A DNA stretch of 64,000 nucleotides from Daphnia pulex (GCF_021134715.1 NC_060023.1:7316001-7380000), one strand, 5' to 3'. Positions 10,733-22,039 are shown, counted from the stretch's first letter. The notes: generated by a model not told the origin, from the letters alone. Program-made: numbers and translations.

Positions 10733-11137
10733 CGCGAAGCCGAGGAAACGCTCGATAACTTGAACAGTTTTATTTCCATAGAAGAAGCGCAAGCGCGCAC
10801 AAGATATTATTTATTACATCACTATTCATCTCGTTATTCAATTAAAAAAGGCTTTATCCTTGTGAATCTTATAACTAATATTATTAATTGTTCTCATATT
10901 AAAAGGTTAAAACAATTGAAGTTGTGCTAATAAAAACGGTTATTGAAAGTTTTTAATCAATTAGTATGTATGGTTTCAAATTGTGATGAGATATTAAGCA
11001 CATGTATTGAATGCAATCATCTTCTTCTTGAAATAATTACTGTTGCTGCTGATTTATTTAACAAAAATATTCGTTCAGATCTTTTATGCTATACAGTATA
11101 TCTGCAAAATAAAAAATTATTTCTTAGATTTTGCTGA
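10733..11137 (+). pseudogene. Uncharacterised helical protein gene, frameshifted
   Basis: 10733-10930 is open and encodes EAEETLDNLNSFISIEEAQA followed by RTRYYLLHHYSSRYSIKKGF. A short stretch in another frame follows, then 10943-11137 encodes VFNQLVCMVSNCDEILST, CIECNHLLLEIITVAADLFN and KNIRSDLLCYTVYLQ. All three pieces look like one helical protein broken by two small indels. The sequence is more AT-rich than neighbouring genes. I do not recognise the family. A bacterial source cannot be excluded, given the hisS and addA scraps elsewhere. Confidence 0.4.
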
Positions 11138-13008
11138 GATACGAATACGATAGATAGTGCGAACAAATTGTAAGAGTTCGTCCGTTAGTTTTAATGTTTT
11201 CCCTTTTTCTCGTCGAATATATTTGTATTTCTGGGGCAGGCTCCCGTTTGGAATCGAATCCTTGATACTCCGCCAACAACAACAAAAATCTTTTTCGGAG
11301 TGATTTTGGTGACAGCACTACAACAACATATCTATAATAAACCTCAAAACCTGAAGGATACTTCTTAAAATGTTTACATCAAATGATCTTTTCCTAGAAT
11401 GAACCACGTAAAATATCCGCCCAAAATTCTATACGAAAGTTTTATTGGGTCCCGCAGTGCAACTTGAAAATCTTTAAATTACTTCAATGTAGGGAAAGCG
11501 CGATAGGGTGAATGAAATTTTTTTCCCTCCAGTAACTGTAACTTTTTTGGCTTCGCCTACCCAGTCAATTCGAACGAAAACAGTTGCCCACTGCAGAAAT
11601 TGAAAAAAGCGAAATCCTTTGCGGAAAACGGACTAAAAAACTGTCCGACGTCATTTATATATTTTCCCGAACAAAGGAACTAAACTTTGTGACGAGCCAA
11701 AGCCGAGGACAAAGATATTGATTTATCCAGAACAATTGCCTGGGCCTCAAAATAGCTATATCCATATGGAATTCACGTTGTCTATTTTCCGTTTTAACGT
11801 TACTAAATCGGTTAATAAAATGTAAAACTATCATTAAACGAAACTCTTCTCGTCCACTAAACGTCCCAAATATTTATTTCCTGTTTGGCAAGTTCGGTTC
11901 CAGTGTGCGCAAACCGTGACGACATGTCTTTTCTATTGTCGCAATACTCGAAGCGGGCAAGAACGCGAACGCGCAAGTCACGTCACACACCGGGTGCTAG
12001 CTAACGATCGGTTTTCTTCTTCGTCTCTGCTGGGGACTTTGAATCATAACATCTTCGCTGCAAAGCTGTGTGGCAACGTCAGCGGAAATAGCATTGGTTT
12101 TGACTGTATACGGCCGACACATAAGCAGGCCAAGGTCGACTTTATTCAAGGTAAATATAGTAACTGAATCAAAATGTGCGGGTATAAGTGATATACCGGT
12201 AGAATCTCCGAGCTTTGACTGATTAACTAACATTTACATGATATGGTCTTATTATTACACGACATTATTTTCATTACGTCAGACCTTTAAAACCTTTTAA
12301 CAAAAACGAAAGTGAGAAGATAGACTACTATTATCTAGTCAAATATGAATTCAAATAAATTAAATTTTCGTGAATGAAGCTTTAAGTAAATGCAAGAAAT
12401 TTAACTCGATCAAATGAAACACCCATAGATAGTAATAGAAAATAGTCAATTTTGTGTTCTTATTTACTTAAAACTATCGTCTTCCATTTATAGAATTTTA
12501 GAAATTAAATTCATACCTTGTTAAAAGAAGAAGTTCTATTCTTTGACGATAATAATCCCATGTGTTTCTCTTCCTGCCGGTGTAACCATGCATGTGATTT
12601 GAAACAGCATACACGGAAACAAAATAACCGAACCAGTCTATATGGACTGAACGAAACTGATCGACTACGTGCAGAGTCGTCCTTATCGACTGTTCTTCCC
12701 TCCTTCGACATCAAATTCCGTCCGGAAAACCCACGGGAGCGGAGAAAAAAGCGTGAAACGGAGTGCGCAAGCTCGGCCATCATTTATAGTCTCCGCTCTC
12801 TGCCGGCCACTAGCCTCAGACGTGCTGAACTTAAAAATAGAATTTTTCATCAGAATCCAAAATTAACCCACAAGAATTAATTAGTCACCGGAGAAATTTG
12901 CGGGCGGATGCCGCCAGATGCTTAACAGATGGTCGATGAGTATAATGTCACTCGCCATTTCAACAGAAATGAATACCAAAAATTTTTATCAAATCTATCA
13001 TGACAAAA
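11138..13008. other. Intergenic, no supportable gene
   Basis: ORFs of 80-120 codons overlap on both strands at 11916-12233 and 12511-12880 without domains. A donor-like CAAGGTAAAT follows an open stretch at about 12150, so a 5' exon of a transcript is possible but unproven. Confidence 0.35.
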
Positions 13009-13739
13009 TTGTAATTTTAAACAAGTAAAATCAATGAAAACATACCTAAAGTATTTCAGTTAAATTACCGCACTTCCCTTATACAGCAACTATTTTAAAG
13101 ATAAATTCAACGCAAATTCGAATAGGCCTAATCCTACGCAGATAGTTGTCAAATCAAGACTCCGGACCACAATAAGGAATCCGCTATTAAAATCCCTCAC
13201 TATTTTCCTCGACATGTATCTATTGTGTCTCATTTTGAAAAAAATGTTATCTATTAATGGGAGTTTGGTCCAGTTTGATCCCAATATGACAGAACGCGGT
13301 GAAGTTGTCTAAAGATGGTTAAATCCAACCAAACATTGGCTAGCACGCTCTATAAATTTGCTTAAATCATCGTGGGCAAAAGTAAAAAAAAAATAAAAAA
13401 AATATGAACAACACAGCGACGACGAGATTGTAAACAAAGATTTTTAAAAGGCAGCATGTTGATGAACTGATTAAAAAGTTCTTTGTATTGTGATGGGCCA
13501 GAAGAGAATTAAAATCGTGATGAAAACAGTTTCTAAGGATTTTTTTTGGCAGAAGTCCATCACAGGAATGTCAGATGTGTCGTGATTTTGCTTCGCTGGC
13601 GTTCCGAGGCGCGACTCCAAAACTCTCCCGTGGCTATTTGTAACAGTCTAAGGTTGTTGACAGTAAGGACGGGTTTTTGGCGTCGTCTGTTTAGGGTTTG
13701 AAATATCGTATCCTTTACTCAATAAACCAACGTTTACTG
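13009..13739 (+). repeat. Solo-LTR-like repeat, copy 1
   Basis: About 730 bp match 43440-44178 closely in direct orientation. Both copies begin TGTAAT and carry a TATAAA box (CTCTATAAATTTGC, about 13350). Both also share a CTTTACTCAATAAACCAACG stretch near the 3' end, with an AATAAA signal about 370 bp after the TATA box. TATA plus AATAAA at this spacing fits the U3-R-U5 layout of an LTR. I could not fix clean TG..CA ends or target duplications, so LTR status is an inference. Confidence 0.55.
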
Positions 13740-13750
13740 TTTGTGATAAT

Positions 13751-13993
13751 TTAATTTGTGATTGAAAATCACAATTTTTTTAAATTTGCGCCAAAAAAAT
13801 AAAATCAAATGTATTTTTTATTACTTATTTTTGTTTTTTCTATTTTAAAATATTAAATATGAATTTGAAAATATTAAAAATGAATTTGAAAATTCATTAA
13901 AATAGAATAAACAAAAATAAGTAATAAAAAATACATTTGATTTGATTTTTTTGGCGCAAATTAAAAAAATTGTGATTTTCAATCACAAATTAA
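13751..13993. repeat. Foldback palindrome, arms of about 97 bp
   Basis: 13751-13848 is nearly the exact reverse complement of 13897-13993, separated by a loop of about 48 bp that itself repeats GAATTTGAAAAT. The arms contain TTTGCGCCAAAAAAAT and CACAAATTAA. The structure would form one long hairpin and resembles a foldback MITE. It abuts the end of the LTR-like repeat at 13739. Confidence 0.85.
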
Positions 13994-14125
13994 ACATATA
14001 AAAAATTGCCTTATCTTCATGAATTAGGTATTAAAGGATAGGGAATGAAATAAAGCTTAAATGGCCTCATTGATTAATAATTTTATATGATTAAGAACGA
14101 AAAACCCCTATTTTTACTATACCCC
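13975..14125 (+). repeat. Dispersed repeat related in inverse orientation to 31690-31860
   Basis: After the palindrome, a stretch beginning CATATAAAAAATTGCC, with GGATAGGGAATGAAAT inside and ending GAACGAAAAACCCCTATT, is similar to the reverse complement of 31700-31860. The end sequence AAAAACCCCTATTTTTA is shared. The palindrome and this unit may together be one MITE family. Confidence 0.6.
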
Positions 14126-14744
14126 CGAGAGGGGATAAGCCCCGAACACTAGCGAACCTGGCGGGGAATCTTGGGACCCTTTACTAAACACCCACCGTTT
14201 CTTCCAAGAGACTAGGATAGCGCGAGAGTGTACCTTTCCTATTATATCGTGATTTAACAATCATATCCTATTCGACGATGGGCGTTGGGACTAAGAAATT
14301 TTTCCGAATGTCCAAACATAACTTTCAATCCGCTTCCTACCACCCATGAAAAATTAATTAACAAAACATGATGTGAGCCATATGGCGACACACTCGATAT
14401 ATAGGTATGCTTAGCCAACTATATTGACAGACAAACCAAATGTATAGGACATTCCACGCACCGTATATAATGCATGTTAGAGTATGTTTGGGCATTTACG
14501 CCGAAATTTCACAATTTAAGTATGCTTATATCCTTACTATAGTTGTAAAGTACTGTTCAGTGTCCAGTACATAACTATATAGCGCAATATAAAAACTCTA
14601 CCGCTGCTGTGTTGTTTCTCATATAGATGTCGGCCCGATATCGGAAGCCAACATAAAAACTTTACAATTTTGTAACGGTCGACTGAGAGTCAGGGGATAG
14701 TCGGCTAAGTTGGCCGATATTGCCAACCAAAAAATTGATTGGGC
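14126..14744. other. No gene seen
   Basis: Non-coding stretch with many short TATA- or ATAT-containing words and no ORF with domains. Confidence 0.4.
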
Positions 14745-15500
14745 CGAATTCCCACCCTTCCCCCAAAATTTGTATAGTTAAGTTAGTTAACTATTACTAG
14801 AATAAAGATCAAAAAATCTTAAAATTTACAGAAATGGAAAGAACTTGTTGAGATCTATCGATAACTGTAAAATTAGAGTAAAAATACCAGTAGCAAAAAA
14901 ATCCGAAAAGAAAGAGACCAGTTTACATTTTTCCCTTTTTTTCCATCTAGCGCTATTCTGGACCCTATCGAGCAAAAATGAAAACTGTTCAGTTTCTCTT
15001 TTCGCAATTTTCCCATTGAAATTTTTTTACTCTAATTTTACAGAAATTGATAGATCTCAACGAGCTCTTTCAATTCCCGTAAATTTTAAGGTTTTTTTAG
15101 CTTTATTTTAGCTGAACTTTTACTTAAAAGTTTCTGAGTGAGGGGGACTTCCAAAAACAGAAACTTTGGTTTGTTCATGTCCATTAAGATTGATATTTGC
15201 CAAAATATTTTGTAGTTTTCGTGATGCCTGTTCACTTGTGCACGCGAGGATGCTTTAAAATTTAAAAATTATTTTAAGTTTTAATTGGTAAATCAACCTG
15301 AAACTTAACGACCAATAAGCTTGAACCCATGCAGCGTGAACCACACACACGAGAAAAATGGAGCGGGACATTTGAATTTAAGATACCGTATTCCGTTTAT
15401 AGCTTTTTTCTCTTATCTGTCGCTTTATTTGGAATCTTCATATTCACATCTTCATATTCGCGCATGAAAGCAAAGGTAACCCAAAGATAAAAATCAATCA

Positions 15501-17139
15501 ATGTTGTGACCTGTCTTGAGTGCGTAAATGTCGTTTTTTTTTTCTGTTTGGTCTTCCGAAATTCACACTACTAGTCGACCACCACAACACGTTTCGATCT
15601 TGGATCAGCAGACTCTGGACATGGTGGAAAACCCAAATTACAACGCCTCAAAGAACGTCTCTCTCCGTTTGTCTTCACCACGATCCGGAGGAAGGGTAAG
15701 GATAATTTTATCCATGACGCTTTATCCCGCTCTCTTTTCGGCCAGCCCTTCGGAAGAAGACGACGCCGTTAACGCGGACATGACATCGCACGCGCGTCAC
15801 TGCATCGTACGACGCATTCAGTCGGTGAGCGACGAGGAGGTTCCGGAAACTGCACCGTACCTGCTCAACCCACTTCTCGACAATCTGCGATCGATTGCTG
15901 CAACAGACACGACGAGTTAATCCAGACCATTTCAAACGGCTTTCCGTCGGAACACCGCCATTATCCACCAACTTCCGGCAATATGGGCCATCGGCCATCC
16001 GCGTGGATCTTTCAATTGACGACGGACTAGATGGATGGACTATACAACGGTCGGATCGTGGTGCACAAAGCAGCGCGACGTGAGATCCTCCGAAAGCTCC
16101 ATTCGTCCCACCAAGGTATCACCAGGACAAATCGACACGCGCCGTGGGTGCTTTACTGGACCGGAATGTCCAATGACATAGTCCTTCTAGTCGAAGGGTG
16201 TCAATCATGCTGGCAAGTTCGCTCAAGCATACCCAAGGAACCCATGTTATTGGAGCTACCACCGAATCGCATCTTCGAAGACGTCTCTGCCGATCTTTTA
16301 CAGTACGGGAATCTGCACGTGCTAGTCTATATCGATAGTTTGTCCAGCAGTACACAGGTGGCATCGAGATCCGACGGCCAACGACGTCATTGCAGCCATC
16401 GCCGAGAACTTCGTCGACTTAGGCGTACCCAACCGATTCCAGGACTTACTAGAGCTACGCAACACCCCGGGAGAAACGGGAACTTCCTCGAACGAAATTG
16501 TCTTTGGCCACAACCTGCGTTCAATAGTACCTGCTCATCATTCTTCTTATGCAACCCGCTGGAAAGCTGACACGATTGATCGCGACCGCATTGTCGCCCC
16601 CGCCGCCAAAGCGAAGTTTACTACGACGCAAACGCTCATCCTTTGGCCGCATTCAAGATGAAAAGACTAAATTATGGGAGAAAAGTCGGTGTCATCGTAG
16701 CCATTGGAAAAATCCGCTCTTAATCGCGTAAAATTTGCAAGCGGGAGCGTCATTTGGCGAAACCGGCACTTCCTAGTTCCTAGGTCCCATCCGCGCCGCA
16801 GTTTTCCCAGATACAACCGACTCAGAAGGAAGTCTGACCACACCACCTCGCGACGCGGAAGCCAACGCAACTGCTCCACATCCAGCAACCGATCATCCGA
16901 CATCTGATCCCCCCCCCACGTGACGTTGCCATCGTGAACGCCGATCGAATCGCCTCACTCTTTAAAAATTACATTAACTTTATGTCATTTCCCACACTCA
17001 AGTTGCTCCTTTTCCCCCTTCACTTATCGCTGTTCTCATGTAACCTATCGCCTTCAATTTTTAATTCAGATTTCGAGTTTGTTTTTCTCTTTTTTGTCTG
17101 TTGTTCGCTTCCCCATTCTGTGAAAGCTTGTGGGGGGGA
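15501..17139 (+). mobile_element. Ty3/Gypsy pol remnant (RNase H end, integrase, C-terminus)
   Basis: It begins with TGTTGTGACCTGTCTTG, the same word that starts the 3' LTR, and passes almost directly into RNase H coding (GLPKFTLL-like start, DHQPLVSILD-like and QRLKERLSP in mixed frames). Next come the integrase HHCC region (HSSHQGITRTNRH, YWTGMSNDI, CQSCW) and the catalytic domain start (FEDVSADLL, LVYIDSLSS). A deletion then leads to the C-terminal piece (RIQDEKTKLWEKS, then the IAIGK-type region in another frame). Protease, reverse transcriptase and part of integrase are missing, and several frameshifts are present. A polypurine tract (GTGGGGGGGA) precedes the LTR at 17140. Confidence 0.8.
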
Positions 17140-17395
17140 TGTTGTGACCTGTCTTGGCCGCTAGAGGGCCCCCATGTCGAGCCTAGAGCTAGAAGCTAAG
17201 CCTCAGTCTCATGTCGACCTAGTTGAGAAAAGGTCGTCGGTTTCCCTAGATGAAATAAAAAGATTCACAATCGAACCGTATACTCCTCCACTCGATCAAA
17301 ACAATAAACAGTATACAGAAAATAATTTAACACCTTATAATTCTGTATTTTAACTGACAGCTACAAACACGTACAAACTCAATAAACAAAAATGC
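17140..17395 (+). repeat. Gypsy 3' LTR-type sequence, copy A, with a 59-codon ORF
   Basis: It starts with TGTTGTGACC directly after the polypurine tract. Inside, an ATG at 17174 opens a 59-codon frame (MSSLELEAKPQSHVDLVEKR and SSVSLDEIKRFTIEPYT) ending at 17353. The copy at 55440 keeps the same frame with one extra codon (an AAG), so the only indel is in frame. The last part (CTGACAGCTACAAACACG onward) also occurs at 32780-32845. Confidence 0.6.
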
Positions 17396-19967
17396 TTTGA
17401 CCTGGGTGCGTATTATGTTTACCGATATTCCATAGTAGGTCACATCCGATAAGAATGTCCCATTCCTTCCTATTTGTTTTATGCTCATTTCGGTTGTCTG
17501 CCAACTTTTTCCCTTGTTTGGTGAGTTGCTCCGCTACTTGTGTGGGATAGTATTCAGTTGAGTTTGCTAGGAACTCTTTTTCAATAAATCTGTATTTGTT
17601 TTTTTGTGCGTTACCATAGGTTACCCATAGAGTACAGTCTACTATGTTATATCGACTTGTTTTGCACTTTTTTGTATCAAAGGTGCTGATGTCTAGTACT
17701 TTAGAATCGACGATTTCTTTCTTTGCATTCTTTATCGATCCTTTCCTTATGAAAGAGTTTTGGCTACCACTGTCCATGAGACCTATTAAACGTTTTAATG
17801 TCCCATCGTTCTGTTCGATGTACGCTGTAAATGTAGGCAGGATCCCTGTTCCATGTCTTTCATTGCCTTCTGTTTTGTTCATGCATGTCACTGATGTACT
17901 TGGCCTATTTGGTTTTGTAGTTCATACTGCCATGCTATGACCAGGTGAACTGCAGATACTGCAATTTCTTGTTTGTTTACAGGTTTCTGTAGGGTGCATC
18001 CCGAACAGACATTTGAGGCATTTTTTATTGTCTAAATAGTATTTTTTCCTTTCCTCTGGTGTACCAACTCTGCATTGACGCGGGTTTTGTAGCGTTGACT
18101 TACATGTCTTACATGGCACGTAACCGTCTCTCGGTTTTTCTTTCTTTTCCTCCTCTTGAGATTTGACCGGCCTTGCAATTTCTTCGGATTCTAAGATCCT
18201 GATTTCCTTGCTGATGTTAGTCAGCACATCCTTTAGTGTAGGTATGTGGTTTTCTTCCCAATTTTGTCTCCACCTTGTTGTCATATATTTGGGAAAGGAT
18301 TGTAATAATGCGTTAGTCGATTCTTCTTCATATGATTCATCTTTGACTCCAAGGTCTTGTAAACAAAGGACTTGGCTGGATAATCTATTCATTATGTTCC
18401 TCAATGTGTCCGCGTTGTATTGTGAAGGTATCGGTGTACCGCAAATCCTCCTTAGCTCCCCTCGTCTTAGGGCTATTGCTCTCGGTTTACTACCGTATCT
18501 TTCTTCCAGCTTTTTTTTGTATTTTGATAAGTTTCGTTGGAAAACGGGATGTCTTGGATAGCTTCTTTTGCTTTCCCAGTGATGCACTGTAAAAGCAGCC
18601 TAGCCTTTTCTGTGTCTGTGATTGACGTATCTTCATCGTACGTTTTCCATTGTTTAACCCATCCTAAATATCGCATTGGGTCCCCATCAAATTCTGGCAA
18701 TCCTAGTTTAGGTTCGGCTGTGCCGGAGTGTTTCGCAGTCGTGACTGATTTTCATCCTTGCTAGTAATTCATCTGCCGCGGATTTCGCTTTCCTTAATTC
18801 CCTTCTTTGGTTGATGTCACTACGCTGCCATATCTCATCGTGGGATTTGTTCAATATGATCTCGGCGGTTGTTGCTCGAGTCAGTGCTATCAGTTTATCG
18901 TCATTACTCCCGTTTTGGTAGTTAGCGTATTCACCATCTATCTCTTTTACTAACTCGTGAAACTCTGCTAGCCGGGCTTCGTATAATTCGCTTGTTTCAG
19001 ACGAGTCTGTTGGTGATATTTCTGTCGGCGAATTTACCATCCTGGTTCTCAGGTCATTTAATGCATGTGTCTGCTGTGCGTATTTTGTTTCCATTAAGGA
19101 TATTCGTGACTCTAAGAGAGCGATATCATTATCCCATTGTCTGTTTTGATGATATTGTTATCATTAGTTCTCTGTGCTCTCCGAATTTCTTTGACGTCCC
19201 GTTTAATTTTTTTCGTTTGATTTCTGATTAGTGTTTTAACCGTATCTTCTGCAATTTCTTCCTCTTCTTCTTCCTCACCCGACTCGAGATTAGCGTCCTC
19301 GTGTGAATCGTCTTTATCCGTTCCCCTTGACGGTGGAACCTCGCCTCACGGCTCTAGTCCCGTGTCGATCACTGTGTTTTCTCGTTCCTCTTCCGTTACA
19401 ACGGTTATTTTTTTGTTTTTGTTACCTCGCGTACGTTTGGATGGCCCTGCCTCATCTGCCATGTTTAGTGTGGTTTTTTTATAAGCAATATAAATGAACA
19501 TGGTTTAGTATGCAACGACCTTTGTATTACTATGTTTATACAATAGTTTCAATATCCATAGAATTAACGTCGTCTAATAACTTATCTTCGTCCTCTTTCT
19601 CTTTTTTCTGTTTCTCCAGTAACTCGTTCTCTTTGATCAGTTCTAATTTCCGTTTCTCCAATTCTTCGTTGCCTTTCATCAGCTCTAGTTGTTTGAATAC
19701 CAGTCTGAAATGCTCTGTTCGTCCCTTAACCGGTGTGTCCGGCGGAGTAATCGACACGGTATTGACGGCGATACTGCTTGAGCTTGCGTGAGCCACCAAT
19801 GTGTCTTTGTATTTATTGACTAGTTCTTGTTTCTTTTTGTTTATCTCTTCCTGCTTACGTTCAAGATTAGATATTTGGTACAAAACCTTTGTTTGTTGCG
19901 CTGCTATCGCGGCCTTGGCTGCTGCTTCTTTGGCCAGTGAGTCCTGGAATTGCTGCTTTTCTTCCAA
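17379..19967 (-). mobile_element. BEL/Pao retrotransposon remnant: gag and protease
   Basis: Minus-strand pieces in order: 19967-19536 (coiled coil, EEKQQFQDSLAKEAAAKAAI), 19094-18708 (ARLAEFHELVKEIDGEY), 18700-18473 (PEFDGDPMRYLGWVKQWKTY, the DUF1759-type gag core), 18587-17922 and 17891-17379. The 18587-17922 piece ends in zinc knuckles (CLKCLFGMHPTETC, CSICSSPGHS). The 17891-17379 piece is an aspartic protease of DUF1758 type with catalytic DSGSQNSF. Frames change between pieces, so it is dead. Reverse transcriptase, RNase H and integrase are absent: the fragment stops after the protease, where it meets the Gypsy LTR copy at about 17395. Confidence 0.8.
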
Positions 19968-19996
19968 TTCACAGAGCTTCTCCTTTGCTTCTGGTG

Positions 19997-20340
19997 TTAT
20001 ATGGTCAGAATTGAAAGCCAGTGGCCTGGGTGTGTGGTCTTTCCCAAGTTGTCTCTTAGCAGTATAACGGGCTTGCCCTTGCCTCCTCTTCTTGAATCCC
20101 TTGCGCGTCTAAGCAGGAGTGAAGCACGACACGTCTGACGGCGTAATTGACGTATTTGACCGATGACGGGCAACTTTCTAGCGGACAAAATAAATTTGCA
20201 ATCGGGTTAAACAAAACTACAAAAATTGCTATGTAAGCAAATAAGATTCTCACCGCTTCATTAATTTGAGTTTGCTGCGATAATAATTTATCTTTACATT
20301 CGATCATAGCTGGTTCATCGCTATTAACTTTACCCATCCT
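19997..20340 (-). repeat. Dispersed gene-like repeat, copy 1
   Basis: The minus strand opens with MGKVNSDEPAMIECKDKLLS followed by QQTQINEA and a GTGAGA donor at 20254. A hydrophobic run (ILFAYIAIFVVLFNPIAN) follows if unspliced. The segment 20105-20335 recurs at 61987-62225 in direct orientation. It may be the 5' exon of a repeated gene or element; no family is recognised. Confidence 0.45.
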
Positions 20341-20423
20341 TCACCACTCCTACTGCAGAGTTTGGCTCCCACGAGTACCGTGATTGGGCGTCTCGGTTGT
20401 CGTCGTGTTGTGCGAGCCTATCA

Positions 20424-20930
20424 TTAAATCAGGTCTGTACAAAAGGGACCGGAAAAGTCTGAAAACGTACAAGTGTTACCTGATTGGTTTTTTTTCCTCC
20501 GCTTAGGTGGTTGCCACTGCTTGGCCGCAGCACAACAAGGGTTCATCCTGACCGTCTGCCTTTGTTGGATTACAACTGCAAATTGCACTTTAACATCGAC
20601 ATCCCCGTGCATCGTCGTGTCCACCTCCGCCGCCACAGAAAACGTATTTTTCACCACTGGTCCGGCCGTGGAATCTGCTCCCACAATTGTCTCCGAATGC
20701 AAATTTGAAACTTCATCAACTGGTGAGTTCTTATCCGAGGCAGTTGCCACGTCCTCAGTCAGAGTAGTTTCTGCCCTGGTGCTTGCAGCCCGGTCGGTAC
20801 CACTTATCAAGTCCAAATCCTTGGTTGCTGCAGTTGGCAAGTTGGCATACTGGGTGTTGTCCACTTGTTTCAGGAAACTTGAAGCCCTTTCACTCGCTGC
20901 AAAAGCCACCAGAACTCGTATCACTTTCAA
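20424..20930 (-). CDS. Uncharacterised 168-codon ORF
   Basis: It opens with MKVIRVLVAFAASERASSFL. The body is rich in Thr, Ala, Asp and Val (GTDRAASTRAETTLTEDVAT) and the C-terminus is basic (PPKRRKKNQSG). The opposite strand is also open for 156 codons (20473-20943), with a hydrophobic start, so at most one is real. The composition of the minus-strand frame is typical of a low-complexity linker or mucin-like region. No domain is seen. Confidence 0.3.
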   Translation of the reverse strand: MKVIRVLVAFAASERASSFLKQVDNTQYANLPTAATKDLDLISGTDRAASTRAETTLTEDVATASDKNSPVDEVSNLHSETIVGADSTAGPVVKNTFSVAAEVDTTMHGDVDVKVQFAVVIQQRQTVRMNPCCAAAKQWQPPKRRKKNQSGNTCTFSDFSGPFCTDLI

Positions 20931-21019
20931 TTATGTTCAATAAACTTTAAATTATTTGTGCTTTATGGATCTCAAACTTGGAAAGAACCACGTTGAAAGA
21001 ACAGTGTACTGTGAGACAA

Positions 21020-21545
21020 GAAAAAAATTTAGCAAACGATTCATTTCGTTTTCGTCTGCCAAGTTTTTCTATGACCGAATGGCAATGTTTATCATTAACT
21101 AAAATTAATAGAAAACTCATTAATTAACACTCGCAGCTGTCGTTGCGTATTATCTCACATTGAAACAATAATCAAGGGATGAGCTGTTGTTCTAAAAAAA
21201 CTATACTAAGTTTAAATTTTTATTTTATTATTTGGGACCAAAAACAGTACAGGATGCAAACAGTACCAAAAAGTTCACAAAAGTGAATCTGATGAAGTCA
21301 AATAAACGCGTCACAGTGCGGCTCGTGATCACGAACGAGACGACGACGACGACGACGACGGTCCTCTTCTTTAATCTGTATTTCTATTATTAATATGTAA
21401 TTCCTCTTCATGTAATATGTATATAACCAAGACCTTTAATTCTATCCTTTTTATGGACAATTGATTGATACAAAAAAACAAAACAAGTAAAGTGATAATT
21501 TAATTTCTGATTTCTGAATTTAATTACATCTTCGATGATTACAAA
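21020..21545 (+). repeat. Dispersed repeat R1, copy 1
   Basis: It matches 35285-35830 over its full length, and the part around ACAGTACACAAGAGTGAATG also matches 36745-36910. All copies share GGCTCGTGATCACGAA and a short GAC-rich microsatellite (21337-21360 here). No coding potential is seen. Confidence 0.7.
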
Positions 21546-22020
21546 TCCCACACTTCATAGTGGGATACATTTTCTTCATTGTATCTAAAATAAAAAATAA
21601 TGGAAATGAAATCTTATAGACATACGAACTATTTTAGATTACCTCTGATCTCCTGCAGTTCCTTTGGATCCGTGGAATTCTTCAAGCTAGTCCCTTTTGT
21701 CGCTCCCTTTTCAGTTTTTCTTGTGTATTTCCATTATACTCAATGCTGTAGAGGTTTTCCAAGAGCTGGCATATTACTTCTCAGGATGTGGGTATTTTTT
21801 CTGAATAGACCTCTTAACACTCTCCTTTATCGGAAAGCTTCCCTAAAAATCTTAATAAACAGATTTTGTGATTTATATATTAGATGTAAATTTGTATCAC
21901 ACATAACTTATGAGTACGGAATTAAAGTTAGCTTTTTCGAAAAATATCAAACTTTTTTCTTTTTCATTGCTGTAGAATCAGTGCTAGAAAGTCTTTCTTC
22001 CAAGATTTCAACCGTGTCTG
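21546..22020. other. Spacer with one unsupported ORF
   Basis: A 147-codon plus-strand ORF (21600-22043) is rich in Phe and Leu and is antisense to the exon-like coil ORF below. I do not support it as a gene. Confidence 0.4.
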
Positions 22021-22039
22021 AAATTGTTTCTATGATAGG

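Larger units (their letters stand above)
14745..17395 (+). repeat. Composite repeat copy A (flank plus deleted Gypsy)
   Basis: This unit matches 52533-55660 in direct orientation, both in about 750 bp upstream of the Gypsy part (shared GAGATCTATCGATAACTGTA, GTTCAGTTTCTCTTTTCGCA) and throughout the Gypsy part. Homology stops at about 17395, where BEL/Pao sequence begins. Confidence 0.8.

Noticed and set aside
12511..12880. Overlapping plus and minus ORFs of 90-120 codons
   Set aside because: No domains, no splice context and both strands open; not supportable as genes.
16119..16903. Several minus-strand ORFs in Gypsy copy A
   Set aside because: They are shadows of Gypsy integrase and C-terminal coding on the plus strand.
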